64,000 bases of DNA from Ilumatobacteraceae bacterium (GTDB lineage Bacteria; Actinomycetota; Acidimicrobiia; Acidimicrobiales; Ilumatobacteraceae): contig JAOBWK010000008.1 in assembly GCA_025463305.1 (NCBI GenBank), positions 1 to 64,000 on the forward strand. Direction: 5' to 3'. The notes under the pieces are model-generated. The model ran no database searches. It was not told where the DNA came from and saw nothing but the letters and a program-made list of their open reading frames with translations. Below, piece by piece: positions 32,514 to 40,404 of this stretch. Position 1 is the first letter of the stretch; the number at the start of each line of letters is the position of its first letter. The translations under genes were made by a program, and so were the position numbers.

Positions 32514-33599
32514 TTGCGGCTCCGGGAACATCGCCGCGATGGCGGCATCGGGCACGTACAGCCAGCGCGGCAGCGACGTGGCCGCGTAGACCAGCTCGTG
32601 CAGCTCCTGGATCGCACGCAGCGCGACGAGCAGCACATCGTCGTGCTCGATGGCAGGCAGCACCGCGCGGTACGCGGTCTGGACGCGCTCGACGGCGTCA
32701 GCGATGAAGGCATCGACGGCGGCCGCCAGCTCGGGACGTCGCCTGGCGACGATGCGCCCGACGTGGTCCACCGACTGGACGAGCGACGCGAGGTCCACCA
32801 TCGCCGAGCGCCGTAGGTGGCGTTGGCCCGGGGGAGCGATCGGGTTGCCGTCGAAGTCGTTGACCACCAGCGCCGCCGGCGAGCGCAGGATCTGGCCGAC
32901 GTGGAGGTCGCCGTGCACGTGCTGGACCGGCACCTCGCCGATCGAGGCGAGCGGCTCGATGGCGGCCCGGATCAGCGCGGCCGTCCGGCGCAGCCGTTCG
33001 CCTTCCGTGTCGCGGGTGCAGCGGAGTGCCTCGTCGAGCAGCGCGATGCCGCGAGCGTGCTCGTCGGCGACCGAGCGCCGCGAGACCGGCGTCGGGATGA
33101 TCTCGGTCGGCGTGGCGAACGCGCGGTGCAGGCGCGCCGCCAGGGCGCCGAGTGCCGATGCCGATGCGAGCGGCCCTGTGAGGTCGCCGGCGTCGAGTGC
33201 AGTGGTCAGCTCGTCGACGTACCAGTCCCAGCCATCGAGCGCGCCGGGCACGAACGCCGTCACCATCGCCTGCACCTGGTTGCGGATGGCCGCCGCAGCG
33301 GTGCCGCAGATGCTCGCGTCGACCTCGATCGAGTCGTCGACGAACGGACCGAAGACGTGCGGCATCTCGTCGAACCCGGCGGCGGCGAGGTGGCGCAGCA
33401 TCGTCACCGTCCCGTACGGCTGGGTCACCGGCGGCTGCAGCCACTTGACCACCACGGCCTCCCCGACCACGACGCTGATGTTCGTCTGGTCCACCGTGAT
33501 CGGTCGCTCGGCGGCGTCGGTGTCGACGACGTCTGGTGCGAGCCGATGCGCGACGGCGGCCGATCGCCCCGGCGGTGGACCGGGCATCGCAGGTGTCAT
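32511..33599 (-). CDS. Glucosamine-kinase/maltokinase-like phosphotransferase
   Basis: A 362-residue kinase-fold protein. Lys52 (VVVKWLQ) is the probable ATP-binding lysine; the catalytic loop is QHVHGDLHVGQIL (226-238) and the metal loop NDFDGNP (247-253). The Q-x-x-HGDLH-x-x-Q signature is that of the maltokinase-like group, in which an actinobacterial glucosamine kinase family has been described. That fits the SIS partner downstream, but maltose or another sugar is possible. The ATG overlaps the stop of the aldehyde dehydrogenase gene by ATGA. Transcribed from the promoter before 35005. Confidence 0.85.
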   Translation of the reverse strand: MTPAMPGPPPGRSAAVAHRLAPDVVDTDAAERPITVDQTNISVVVGEAVVVKWLQPPVTQPYGTVTMLRHLAAAGFDEMPHVFGPFVDDSIEVDASICGTAAAAIRNQVQAMVTAFVPGALDGWDWYVDELTTALDAGDLTGPLASASALGALAARLHRAFATPTEIIPTPVSRRSVADEHARGIALLDEALRCTRDTEGERLRRTAALIRAAIEPLASIGEVPVQHVHGDLHVGQILRSPAALVVNDFDGNPIAPPGQRHLRRSAMVDLASLVQSVDHVGRIVARRRPELAAAVDAFIADAVERVQTAYRAVLPAIEHDDVLLVALRAIQELHELVYAATSLPRWLYVPDAAIAAMFPEPQ

Positions 33600-35005
33600 G
33601 CCGGCCGGAACCCCTCGCGCGCGACGGGCTCGGCGTGCTTGATCATCACGTGGTGGGCGACGCTGAAGTCGCTGATCGAGTCGTGGCCCATGTCCTTGCC
33701 GAACCCCGACGCGCCCCGACCACCGTGCGGCATCTCGCTGGCGATCGGGAGGTGGTCGTTGATCCAGGTGACGCCGACCTTCAGCCGGTGGGCGACGCGC
33801 AGGGCGCGGTCGATCTGTGGCGTCCACACCGACGACGCCAGCCCGTACTGCGTGTCGTTCGCCATCGCCACGGCCTCGTCCTCGGTGTCGAACGGCAGGA
33901 CCGCGAGCACCGGCCCGAACACCTCGTCGCGCACGAGCTCGCTCGACTGGGCGACGCCGGTGACCAGCGTCGGCGGGTAGAACCAACCCGGCCGATCGGG
34001 CACGACGCCGCCGCACGCGAGCGTGCCGCCGTCGGCGACGGCGCGGGTGACGAAGCCGTGCACGCGATCGCGGTGCGCTGCGCTGATCAATGGGCCGATG
34101 TCGGCGCCGTCGTACGGGCCGCCGAGCGTGACGGCGCGCATGGTCGTGGCCAACGCCTCGATCACCGCGTCGTGTGCCGAGCGTTCGACGTAGACGCGCG
34201 TCGCGGCCGTGCAGTCCTGGCCACTGCTGTAGCTCGCCGCGAGCGCGGCCGCCTGCCCGACTGCAACCGGGTCGGCGTCGGCGAACACGATGAGCGGCGC
34301 CTTGCCACCGAGCTCGAGGTGCAGCCGAGCGGGCTTGCCGGCGGCCAGCGTCATGATCCGCCGGCCGGTGCCGGTGGACCCAGTGAGCGTGATCATGTCG
34401 GTGAGCGGATGGGTGACGAGCGCCTCGCCGACCTCGGCGTCGCCGGTGACCACCGTGAGCGCGCCGGGTGGGAAGCCGACCTCCTCGGCCAGCTCGGCCA
34501 GGCGGATCGAGCTGCGCGGGGTCGCCGGCGCGGGCTTGAGGATCACCGTGCAGCCGGCGGCGAGCGCCGCACCGACCTTCCAGATCGCCATGATCAGCGG
34601 GAAGTTCCACGGCGTGATCGCGACGACCACGCCGGCCGGCCGGCGGATCAGCATCGACGTGTAGCCGGTGCTGAAGCTGCCGGCGGCCGTGCCCTCGACG
34701 CTGCGCGCCGCGCCGGCGAAGAAGCGCAGGTTGTCGAGCGCGAACGGCAGCTCGCCATCGCGCATCACGGTCCACGGCTTGCCGGTCTCCTCCACCTCGA
34801 GCGCGCAGATCGCGTCCGCCTCGGACTCGATCGCGTCCGCGAGGCGATGCAGCAACGTGGCCCGCTCGCCGGGCAGCGTCGCACCCCACCCGATCCCGGC
34901 CTTGGCCGCAGCGCGGACCACCGCGTCGACGTCGGCCAGCGGGGTGTCGGCGATCTCGGTGATGACGACCTCGGTGGCCGGGTTGATCAACGCTCGCTCG
35001 CTCAT
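33596..35005 (-). CDS. NAD(P)+-dependent aldehyde dehydrogenase
   Basis: A 469-residue enzyme of the ALDH superfamily. Visible residues: Asn134 (TPWNFP), Lys157 (ILKPAP), the NAD loop TGSTGTGRRI, general base Glu231 (LELGGKAP), catalytic Cys265 (SSGQDCTAATR) and the C-terminal EVFGPVLAV. The GQDCTAATRV text is typical of aminobutyraldehyde-type enzymes, so an amino-aldehyde substrate is reasonable beside amino-sugar genes, but unproven. It is first in a three-gene minus-strand operon. Minus-strand TAGAGT lies 7 nt before ATG 35005, overlapping the promoter of the divergent glycosyltransferase. Confidence 0.93.
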   Translation of the reverse strand: MSERALINPATEVVITEIADTPLADVDAVVRAAAKAGIGWGATLPGERATLLHRLADAIESEADAICALEVEETGKPWTVMRDGELPFALDNLRFFAGAARSVEGTAAGSFSTGYTSMLIRRPAGVVVAITPWNFPLIMAIWKVGAALAAGCTVILKPAPATPRSSIRLAELAEEVGFPPGALTVVTGDAEVGEALVTHPLTDMITLTGSTGTGRRIMTLAAGKPARLHLELGGKAPLIVFADADPVAVGQAAALAASYSSGQDCTAATRVYVERSAHDAVIEALATTMRAVTLGGPYDGADIGPLISAAHRDRVHGFVTRAVADGGTLACGGVVPDRPGWFYPPTLVTGVAQSSELVRDEVFGPVLAVLPFDTEDEAVAMANDTQYGLASSVWTPQIDRALRVAHRLKVGVTWINDHLPIASEMPHGGRGASGFGKDMGHDSISDFSVAHHVMIKHAEPVAREGFRPA

Positions 35006-35012
35006 CGACCGG

Positions 35013-35022
35013 ACTCTAGGCT
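35013..35022. promoter_or_regulatory. Overlapping divergent -10 boxes
   Basis: Only 23 bp separate two divergent start codons. Minus-strand TAGAGT (35018-35013) is 7 nt before ATG 35005; plus-strand TAGGCT (35017-35022) is 6 nt before GTG 35029. The boxes share bases 35017-35018, so the two leaderless promoters should exclude each other. Confidence 0.6.
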
Positions 35023-35028
35023 TCGGCG

Positions 35029-36348
35029 GTGGACCCGAAGACCTTTCTCTTCATGCCCGAGAGCGCCTACGGGCCGACCAACAACTGCATCGGCATCGGC
35101 AACGTGCTGCGCCAACGAGGCCACCGCGTGGTGTTCGCAGCCGAGGCGTCGTGGGCCGGACGGCTCGACGCGATGGGCTTCGTCGAGGATCTCGTCGACC
35201 TCGCGCCGCCGCCAACCGAGAACCTGGCACCTCCGGACGATTCGGCGGCAGAAGCGGCAGCGGGCCAGTTCTGGACCGACTTCATCCGCGACACGGCACC
35301 GGAGTTCCGCAGGCCCACCATCGAGCAGCTGTCGACGTTCGTGCAGCCGACGTGGCAGGCGCTCATCGACGGTGCCCAGTACTGCCAGCCGCAGCTGACC
35401 GAGATCATCGCCCGGCAGCGCCCCGACGCGATCATCGAGGACAACGTCAACTGCTTCCCGGCGTTGCTCACCGGCGGCGCACCGTTCGTGCGGATGGCGA
35501 GCTGCAACCCGCTGGAGATGCGCGGGCCGGAGGTGCCGCCGGTGTTCAGTGGCTATGCCACCCTTGACCGCACGGGATGGGACGAGTTCCGCGCCGAGTA
35601 CGACCGCACCCACCGGCCGATGTGGCAGGCATACAACGAGTGGGTGCGGAGCTGCGGCGCGCCGGCGCTCGGCGACCTCGACTTCATCCACACCTCCGAC
35701 CGGCTCAACCTCTACCTCTACCCCGACGCGGTGGACTACGTCGATCGCCGGCCGCTCGACGCGACGTGGCACCGGCTCGACTCGTCGGTGCGCGACACCG
35801 ATGCGTCGTTCGAGCTTCCCGAGCACCTCGCCGCCGATCGCTTCCCGCCGGGCAGCGCGCTGATCTACCTGTCGCTCGGCTCGCTCGGCTCGGCCGACGT
35901 CGAGCTGATGCGTCGCCTCGTGCGGATCCTCGCCGACACGCCGCACCGCTACGTCGTCAGCAAGGGCCCGCAGGCCGACGAGTACGACTTGCCCGAGAAC
36001 ATGTGGGGCGCCGCGCAGGTGCCCCAGACGCGGGTGCTGCCGCTCGTCGATCTGGTGATCACCCACGGCGGCAACAACACCACGACGGAGTGCTTCCACT
36101 TCGGCAAGCCGATGGTGGTGCTACCGCTGTTCTGGGATCAGTACGACAACGCCCAGCGCGTCGACGAGACCGGCTTCGGCGTGCGGCTCGCCACCTACGC
36201 GTTCGACGACACCGAGCTCACCGCGGCCATCGACCGGCTGCTGGCCGACACGGCGCTGCGTGCCCGGCTCGACGCGATGAGCGCCGTCGTCCGCTCGCGA
36301 TCGGGCGTCACCCTGGCTGCCGATCTCCTCGAAGATCTCGTGGCGTGA
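35029..36348 (+). CDS. GT1-family glycosyltransferase
   Basis: A 439-residue GT-B fold enzyme of the UDP-glycosyltransferase (MGT/GT1) type. The N-lobe acceptor domain starts FMPESAYGPTNNCIGIGNVL. The C-lobe donor site shows SLGSLGSADVELM and the PSPG-like block LPLVDLVITHGGNNTTTECF, then PLFWDQYDNAQRV (about residues 338-375). Such enzymes attach a sugar from a nucleotide sugar to lipids, antibiotics or other small molecules. The acceptor is unknown. It is divergent from, and tightly linked to, the amino-sugar-like operon. Start GTG 35029 follows a TAGGCT box by 6 nt. Confidence 0.9.
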   Translation: MDPKTFLFMPESAYGPTNNCIGIGNVLRQRGHRVVFAAEASWAGRLDAMGFVEDLVDLAPPPTENLAPPDDSAAEAAAGQFWTDFIRDTAPEFRRPTIEQLSTFVQPTWQALIDGAQYCQPQLTEIIARQRPDAIIEDNVNCFPALLTGGAPFVRMASCNPLEMRGPEVPPVFSGYATLDRTGWDEFRAEYDRTHRPMWQAYNEWVRSCGAPALGDLDFIHTSDRLNLYLYPDAVDYVDRRPLDATWHRLDSSVRDTDASFELPEHLAADRFPPGSALIYLSLGSLGSADVELMRRLVRILADTPHRYVVSKGPQADEYDLPENMWGAAQVPQTRVLPLVDLVITHGGNNTTTECFHFGKPMVVLPLFWDQYDNAQRVDETGFGVRLATYAFDDTELTAAIDRLLADTALRARLDAMSAVVRSRSGVTLAADLLEDLVA

Positions 36349-36363
36349 TTTTAGTACATTAGA

Positions 36364-36369
36364 TAGAGT
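36364..36369 (+). promoter_or_regulatory. -10 box of the SDR-hotdog gene
   Basis: TAGAGT lies 7 nt before ATG 36377 in the only markedly AT-rich intergenic stretch here (36349-36370). Confidence 0.5.
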
Positions 36370-36376
36370 AACTCCC

Positions 36377-37552
36377 ATGGAGATCCAGGGAGCGGTCGTG
36401 TTGGTGACAGGGGCGAACCGGGGCGTGGGGGCGGCGTTCGTGCGCGGCCTGCTCGATCGGGGCGCGGCGAAGGTCTATGCGGGGGCTCGGGACGTGACCT
36501 CGCTGCCTGACACCGGGGCGATCCCGATCCAGCTCGACATCACCGACGCCGACAGCGTCGCCAAGGCCGCGGTCGAGTGCGACGACGTCACGGTCGTCGT
36601 CAACAACGCCGGCATCGGTCTCGGCGGCTCGCTGCTGCAGGGATCGACCGCCGCGCGGGCCCGGGCGGAGATGGGCACCAACTACTTCGGCACGCTGAAC
36701 GTGATCGAGGCGTTCGCCCCCGTGCTCGGCGCGAACGGCGGTGGAGCGATCGCCAACATGCTGTCGGTGCTGTCGTGGTACACCGTGCCGAGCCTCGGCG
36801 GCTACTGCGCATCGAAGGCGGCGGCGCTGTCGCTGACCAACGCCGTGCGCGAGGAGCTCGCGCCGCAGGGCACCCAGGTGCTGGCGATCCACGTCGGGGT
36901 CATCGACACCGACATGGGCGCGAACCTGCCGGGGCCGAGGAGCCAGCCCGACGATGTGGTGGCCGCGGCGCTCGACGCGCTCGTGGCCGGAGCATCGGAG
37001 GTGCTCGTCGACGACACGAGCCGTGGCGTGCGCTCGGCGCTGTCCGGCGAACTGAGCCTGCTGTACCCGTCGGCCGCAGCGCCCGCGCCAGCCACACCAG
37101 TCGAGGCCGTACCAGTCGAGGCCACGCCGGCGGCGACCACGTCGAAGCCGCGGCTCGCTCCGACCTCGGTGGAGGCCAGCGGCGCGTTCGTGGCCGCCGC
37201 CGGTCTCATCGTCGACGAGGTGTCGGCCACCCACTTCGCCGGCCACATCGAGATCGGCGCCGACCACCACACGCCATGGGGCATCGTCCACGGCGGCGTG
37301 TACGCGTCGGCGATCGAGAGTGCGGCCAGCATCGCCGCCAGCGAGGCCGTGCGCGAGCAGTCGATGGTGGCGGTGGGGCTCACCAACACCACCCACTTCC
37401 TGCGTTCGATCACCGAGGGCCGGGTCGAGGTGGTCGGCGAAGCGCTCAACCAGGGCCGGACACAACAGCTCTGGCAGGTCGATGTCCGCGACGCGGGCGG
37501 TCGCCGGCTCGCCCATGGCGAGGTACGGCTGCAGAACCTCGCCGCCGGCTGA
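36377..37552 (+). CDS. Short-chain dehydrogenase fused to hotdog thioesterase
   Basis: A 391-residue two-domain protein. Residues 1-230 are a classical SDR: TGANRGVG (11-18) for NAD(P), NNAG (76-79), and the catalytic pair Tyr143/Lys147 in GGYCASKAAA. A flexible Ala/Pro linker with EAVPVEATP repeats (about 232-262) joins a PaaI-type hotdog domain (about 270-391) with HHTPWGIVHGGVYASAIESA, where HGG and Glu314 fit the thioesterase site. A reductase that also releases or channels a CoA thioester is a reasonable model; the substrate is unknown. The two domains are normally separate proteins. Likely leaderless. Confidence 0.88.
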   Translation: MEIQGAVVLVTGANRGVGAAFVRGLLDRGAAKVYAGARDVTSLPDTGAIPIQLDITDADSVAKAAVECDDVTVVVNNAGIGLGGSLLQGSTAARARAEMGTNYFGTLNVIEAFAPVLGANGGGAIANMLSVLSWYTVPSLGGYCASKAAALSLTNAVREELAPQGTQVLAIHVGVIDTDMGANLPGPRSQPDDVVAAALDALVAGASEVLVDDTSRGVRSALSGELSLLYPSAAAPAPATPVEAVPVEATPAATTSKPRLAPTSVEASGAFVAAAGLIVDEVSATHFAGHIEIGADHHTPWGIVHGGVYASAIESAASIAASEAVREQSMVAVGLTNTTHFLRSITEGRVEVVGEALNQGRTQQLWQVDVRDAGGRRLAHGEVRLQNLAAG

Positions 37553-37577
37553 GCGCACGGCGCGGAAACCTGCTCCG

Positions 37578-37605
37578 ACATGCGATTGCGTGCACTCGCG
37601 CATGT
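37578..37605. promoter_or_regulatory. Inverted repeat before the DUF1003 gene
   Basis: ACATGCG (37578-37584) and CGCATGT (37599-37605), 14-bp spacer, 14 bp before ATG 37620. Operator or weak hairpin. Confidence 0.35.
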
Positions 37606-37619
37606 GTCACAGTGAGCAG

Positions 37620-38261
37620 ATGACCGACAGCGGAACCCCCAGCCCAGAAGATCCCGAACCGTCGACCGGCCCTGCGCCGGGCATCGGAGCACCGCTCGTG
37701 ACGGCGCCCGCCGACATGACCGACACGCTCCCGCACCACCTGACGTGCGGAGCCTGCCGGGTCATCGACCGTGCCGACGGCGTGGAGGACGGACAGCTGT
37801 GGCGCCCGAACCACTACGGCACGAACGCCGAGCGCAAGCTCGTCGCGATGCTGCAACGCGTCCAGGGCCAGGCGGCGGACGGCATCACGAACTTCGCCGG
37901 CTCGATGCGGTTCATCTACCTCCACCTGATCTGGTTCGGCATCTGGATCGCGGTCAACGTCGGCCTCGCAGGGATGGGCCACGAGTTCGACAAGTTCCCG
38001 TTCGGCCTGCTGACGATGATCGTCTCGCTCGAGGCGATCTTCCTGTCGACGTTCGTGATGATCAGCCAGAACCGCCAGGCCTCCCGCGCCGACATCCGCA
38101 ACCAGATCGACTTCGAGAACAACATCCGCTCCGAGATCTGGAGCGTCCACGTCGGCTACGCGCTCGGCCTCGACGTCGACCACGTCGAAGCCGTCGTGCA
38201 GCAGGCCATCGAGGGCGCGGCGATCGCGCTCAAGCAGGCCCAGTCCGCCCCCGGCGGCTGA
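37620..38261 (+). CDS. DUF1003 family membrane protein
   Basis: A 213-residue protein with a Pro-rich N-terminus containing a CGAC motif (about 40-45), then the DUF1003 core. Two transmembrane helices lie in FIYLHLIWFGIWIAVNVGLA and FGLLTMIVSLEAIFLSTFVM, followed by the signature ISQNRQASRADIRNQIDFEN and a helical tail. The family is widespread and uncharacterised. ATG 37620 gives a plausible length; ATG 37602 in the same frame would start inside an inverted repeat. Confidence 0.85.
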   Translation: MTDSGTPSPEDPEPSTGPAPGIGAPLVTAPADMTDTLPHHLTCGACRVIDRADGVEDGQLWRPNHYGTNAERKLVAMLQRVQGQAADGITNFAGSMRFIYLHLIWFGIWIAVNVGLAGMGHEFDKFPFGLLTMIVSLEAIFLSTFVMISQNRQASRADIRNQIDFENNIRSEIWSVHVGYALGLDVDHVEAVVQQAIEGAAIALKQAQSAPGG

Positions 38262-38290
38262 CGCTCGTCAGCGCTCGCGTCAAGTTCGCG

Positions 38291-38485
38291 TCAGGGGGTC
38301 GGGAGCTCGGTCGACCCCGGCGCATCGTCGGCCACCAGCGTCGAGTCGTCGTCGTCCTCGTCGGACGGATCGATGTCGAAGCCGTCGTCGTCGCCGGGCT
38401 CGGTCTCGCCGTCCTCACCGGGCTCGTCGAGGTCCACATCGCCACCATCATCCTCGTTGGCCTCTTCGTCGAAGTCGTCGCTCAT
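38291..38485 (-). CDS. Very acidic small protein
   Basis: A 64-residue protein in which roughly half of the residues are Asp or Glu (MSDDFDEEANEDDGG, later DIDPSDEDDDDST). It has no hydrophobic core and is probably disordered. Similar acidic tails occur in actinobacterial proteins that bind basic partners, but no family can be named. It converges on the DUF1003 gene. The antisense frame is open too, as expected for GAC/GAG-rich DNA; I favour this strand because the composition is protein-like and an ATG starts it. Confidence 0.5.
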   Translation of the reverse strand: MSDDFDEEANEDDGGDVDLDEPGEDGETEPGDDDGFDIDPSDEDDDDSTLVADDAPGSTELPTP

Positions 38486-38556
38486 GTCCGGATCCTACGC
38501 ACGGGTGAGCCCGCGCTCGGTCCTGAGCTTGGCAGAATGGCGGCATCGATTCCGCG

Positions 38557-39228
38557 GTGACCCCCACCATCGTCCGCCCACGCGATGTCCCGCTGGGCAC
38601 GGTCGCGCGCCCGCTGTGGCGCGGCCGGCTGCACGTCTTCGCGCTGTTCGGGGTGGTGCCGGCGCTGGCCGTGCTCACGGTCGTGGCGCGGTCCGAGCGA
38701 GCTCGGATCTCGGTCGTGATCTACGCGCTCGGGCTGTGCTCGATGTTCGTCGCCTCGGCCACCTACCACCGCTGGGTGCACACCTTGCGCGCCCGCGTGA
38801 TCTGGCGGCGGATCGACCACGCGATGATCTTCGCCGCGATCGCGGGCAGCGTCACGCCGATCTGCCTGCTCGGTGTCCCGAACGGGCTCGGCGTCACCCT
38901 GCTGTGCGTGATGTGGGTCGGGTGCCTGTTCGGCATCGGGATGAAGATCGCCGGCTGGAAGCACCAGCGCATCGTCGGCGGCGTGATGTACATCGCCGTC
39001 AGCTGGGTCGGCGTGATCGCGATCCCGTCGCTGTGGCGCGAGGCCGGTGTCCTGCCCGCCGCGCTGATGATCGTCAGCGGTGTCTTCTACACCGTCGGAG
39101 CGATCGGCCTGAACCGCAAGTGGCCGCGGCTCAGCCCTGCCGTGTTCGGCTACCACGAGGTGTGGCACCTCTGCACCGTGATCGCCGCCGCTGCCCACCT
39201 CGGCGCCGTGTGGATCATCGCCACCTGA
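38557..39228 (+). CDS. Hemolysin III / PAQR-family membrane protein
   Basis: A 223-residue protein with seven membrane helices. The family's conserved histidine/aspartate sites are present: ATYHRW in helix 2, RRIDHAMIFAAIAGS in helix 3, and GYHEVWHLCTV in the last helix. In PAQR proteins these bind a metal and support lipid hydrolase activity; bacterial members are linked to membrane lipid balance. GTG 38557 gives the normal length. Confidence 0.9.
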   Translation: MTPTIVRPRDVPLGTVARPLWRGRLHVFALFGVVPALAVLTVVARSERARISVVIYALGLCSMFVASATYHRWVHTLRARVIWRRIDHAMIFAAIAGSVTPICLLGVPNGLGVTLLCVMWVGCLFGIGMKIAGWKHQRIVGGVMYIAVSWVGVIAIPSLWREAGVLPAALMIVSGVFYTVGAIGLNRKWPRLSPAVFGYHEVWHLCTVIAAAAHLGAVWIIAT

Positions 39229-39262
39229 CCCGCGGGCGGGTGCATCCCGTCCGGCGCGTTCA

Positions 39263-39293
39263 CGGTACGCGTGTACCGGTGAGCGCGTAAGGT
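39263..39293 (+). promoter_or_regulatory. Operator-like palindrome and -10 box of the 39301 operon
   Basis: CGGTAC (39263-39268) and GTACCG (39273-39278) around GCGT form a GntR-like palindrome. TAAGGT (39288-39293) follows and lies 7 nt before GTG 39301. The palindrome is immediately upstream of the -10, where a repressor would act. Confidence 0.5.
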
Positions 39294-39300
39294 TGCGGCG

Positions 39301-40404
39301 GTGAAGATCAACATCGTCTCGGTGTACCGGCAGTGGCAGCCGTTCGCGAGCGGCACCTACACGTGCTCGGGCGGGCGCTCGGCGGAGGGGTTCGACTCCA
39401 CCATCGTGCGGCTGGAGGCCGACAACGGCCTCGTCGGCTGGGGTGAGATGGCGCCGCTCGGCAGCTTCTACGATCCGTCGTTCGTCGGTGGCGCGAGGGA
39501 GGGCATCGGCCTGCTCGCTCCGCTCATCGTCGGGATGGACCCGCGCGAACCGAACGCGGTGAACCGCGTCCTCGACCTCCACCTGAACGGGCATCCGTAC
39601 GCGAAGTCGGCGATCGACATGGCGTGCTGGGACATCGCCGCCCGCTCGGCCGACCTGCCGTTGGCGGAGGCGCTCGGCGGGCGCTTCGCCGATCGTGTCG
39701 ATCTGTACCGCAGCGTCAGCCAGGACTCGCCGGAGGCGATGGCGCTGCAGGCCGCGAAGTACGTGGCCGACGGCTACCGCCGGATCCAGATCAAGGTCGG
39801 CCTCGATCCCGACGACGACGTCGACCGGATGGACGCGGTGATGGCCGTGCTGCCCGCCGGCACCGTGGTCTACGCCGACGCGAACGCGGCGTGGCTGCCG
39901 GCGCAGGCCCGGCGGTTCCTGCGCCGCACCGCGCACCTCGACTACACGCTCGAGCAGCCGTGCACCGGGTACGAGAACAACCTCGCCCTGCGCGGCGCGT
40001 GCGATCGGCCGCTGGTGCTCGACGAGACCATCGACTCCGTGGCCACCGTCGTGCGCGCCCACGCCGATCACCTCGTCGACGGCATCACGATCAAGATCGC
40101 CCGCGTCGGGGGCATCACCAAGGCCCGCCTGATCCGCGACGTCGCGGTCGAGCTCGGCCTCCAGGTGACGGTGGAGGACACGGGCGGCGCGGAGATCGAC
40201 ACGGCGGCGATGGCCCACCTCTCGGTCAGCACGCCCGACCTGTCCCGCACCCACACCGTCGACTTCCACAACTGGGTCACCGTGTCGAACGGCTCGGCCG
40301 ACCTGCGTTGCGTCGATGGCACGATGACCGCGCCGCAGTCGCCGGGTCTCGGTGTCGAGGTCGATCTCGCCGCACTCGGCGAGCCGCTGCTGGTGGTGCG
40401 ATGA
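39301..40404 (+). CDS. Enolase-superfamily enzyme (hydroxyproline dehydratase/epimerase-like)
   Basis: A 367-residue mandelate racemase/muconate lactonizing-type barrel. Metal ligands are Asp193 (YADANAAW), Glu218 (LEQP) and Asp241 (LDETI). The two catalytic bases are Lys165 (RRIQIKVG) and Lys265 (TIKIARVGG). Gln replaces the first Lys of the usual KxK, as in members acting on proline derivatives. With the downstream Ldh_2-type reductase this fits conversion of cis-3-hydroxy-L-proline to pyrroline-2-carboxylate and then proline, which is my inference. First gene of a three-gene run; GTG start with a TAAGGT box 7 nt upstream. Confidence 0.85.
   Translation: MKINIVSVYRQWQPFASGTYTCSGGRSAEGFDSTIVRLEADNGLVGWGEMAPLGSFYDPSFVGGAREGIGLLAPLIVGMDPREPNAVNRVLDLHLNGHPYAKSAIDMACWDIAARSADLPLAEALGGRFADRVDLYRSVSQDSPEAMALQAAKYVADGYRRIQIKVGLDPDDDVDRMDAVMAVLPAGTVVYADANAAWLPAQARRFLRRTAHLDYTLEQPCTGYENNLALRGACDRPLVLDETIDSVATVVRAHADHLVDGITIKIARVGGITKARLIRDVAVELGLQVTVEDTGGAEIDTAAMAHLSVSTPDLSRTHTVDFHNWVTVSNGSADLRCVDGTMTAPQSPGLGVEVDLAALGEPLLVVR

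Noticed and set aside
32511..34889. A 792-codon minus-strand frame covering kinase and aldehyde dehydrogenase genes
   Set aside because: Only its last 362 codons are protein-like; the rest is antisense-frame noise over the aldehyde dehydrogenase, which is clear in another frame.
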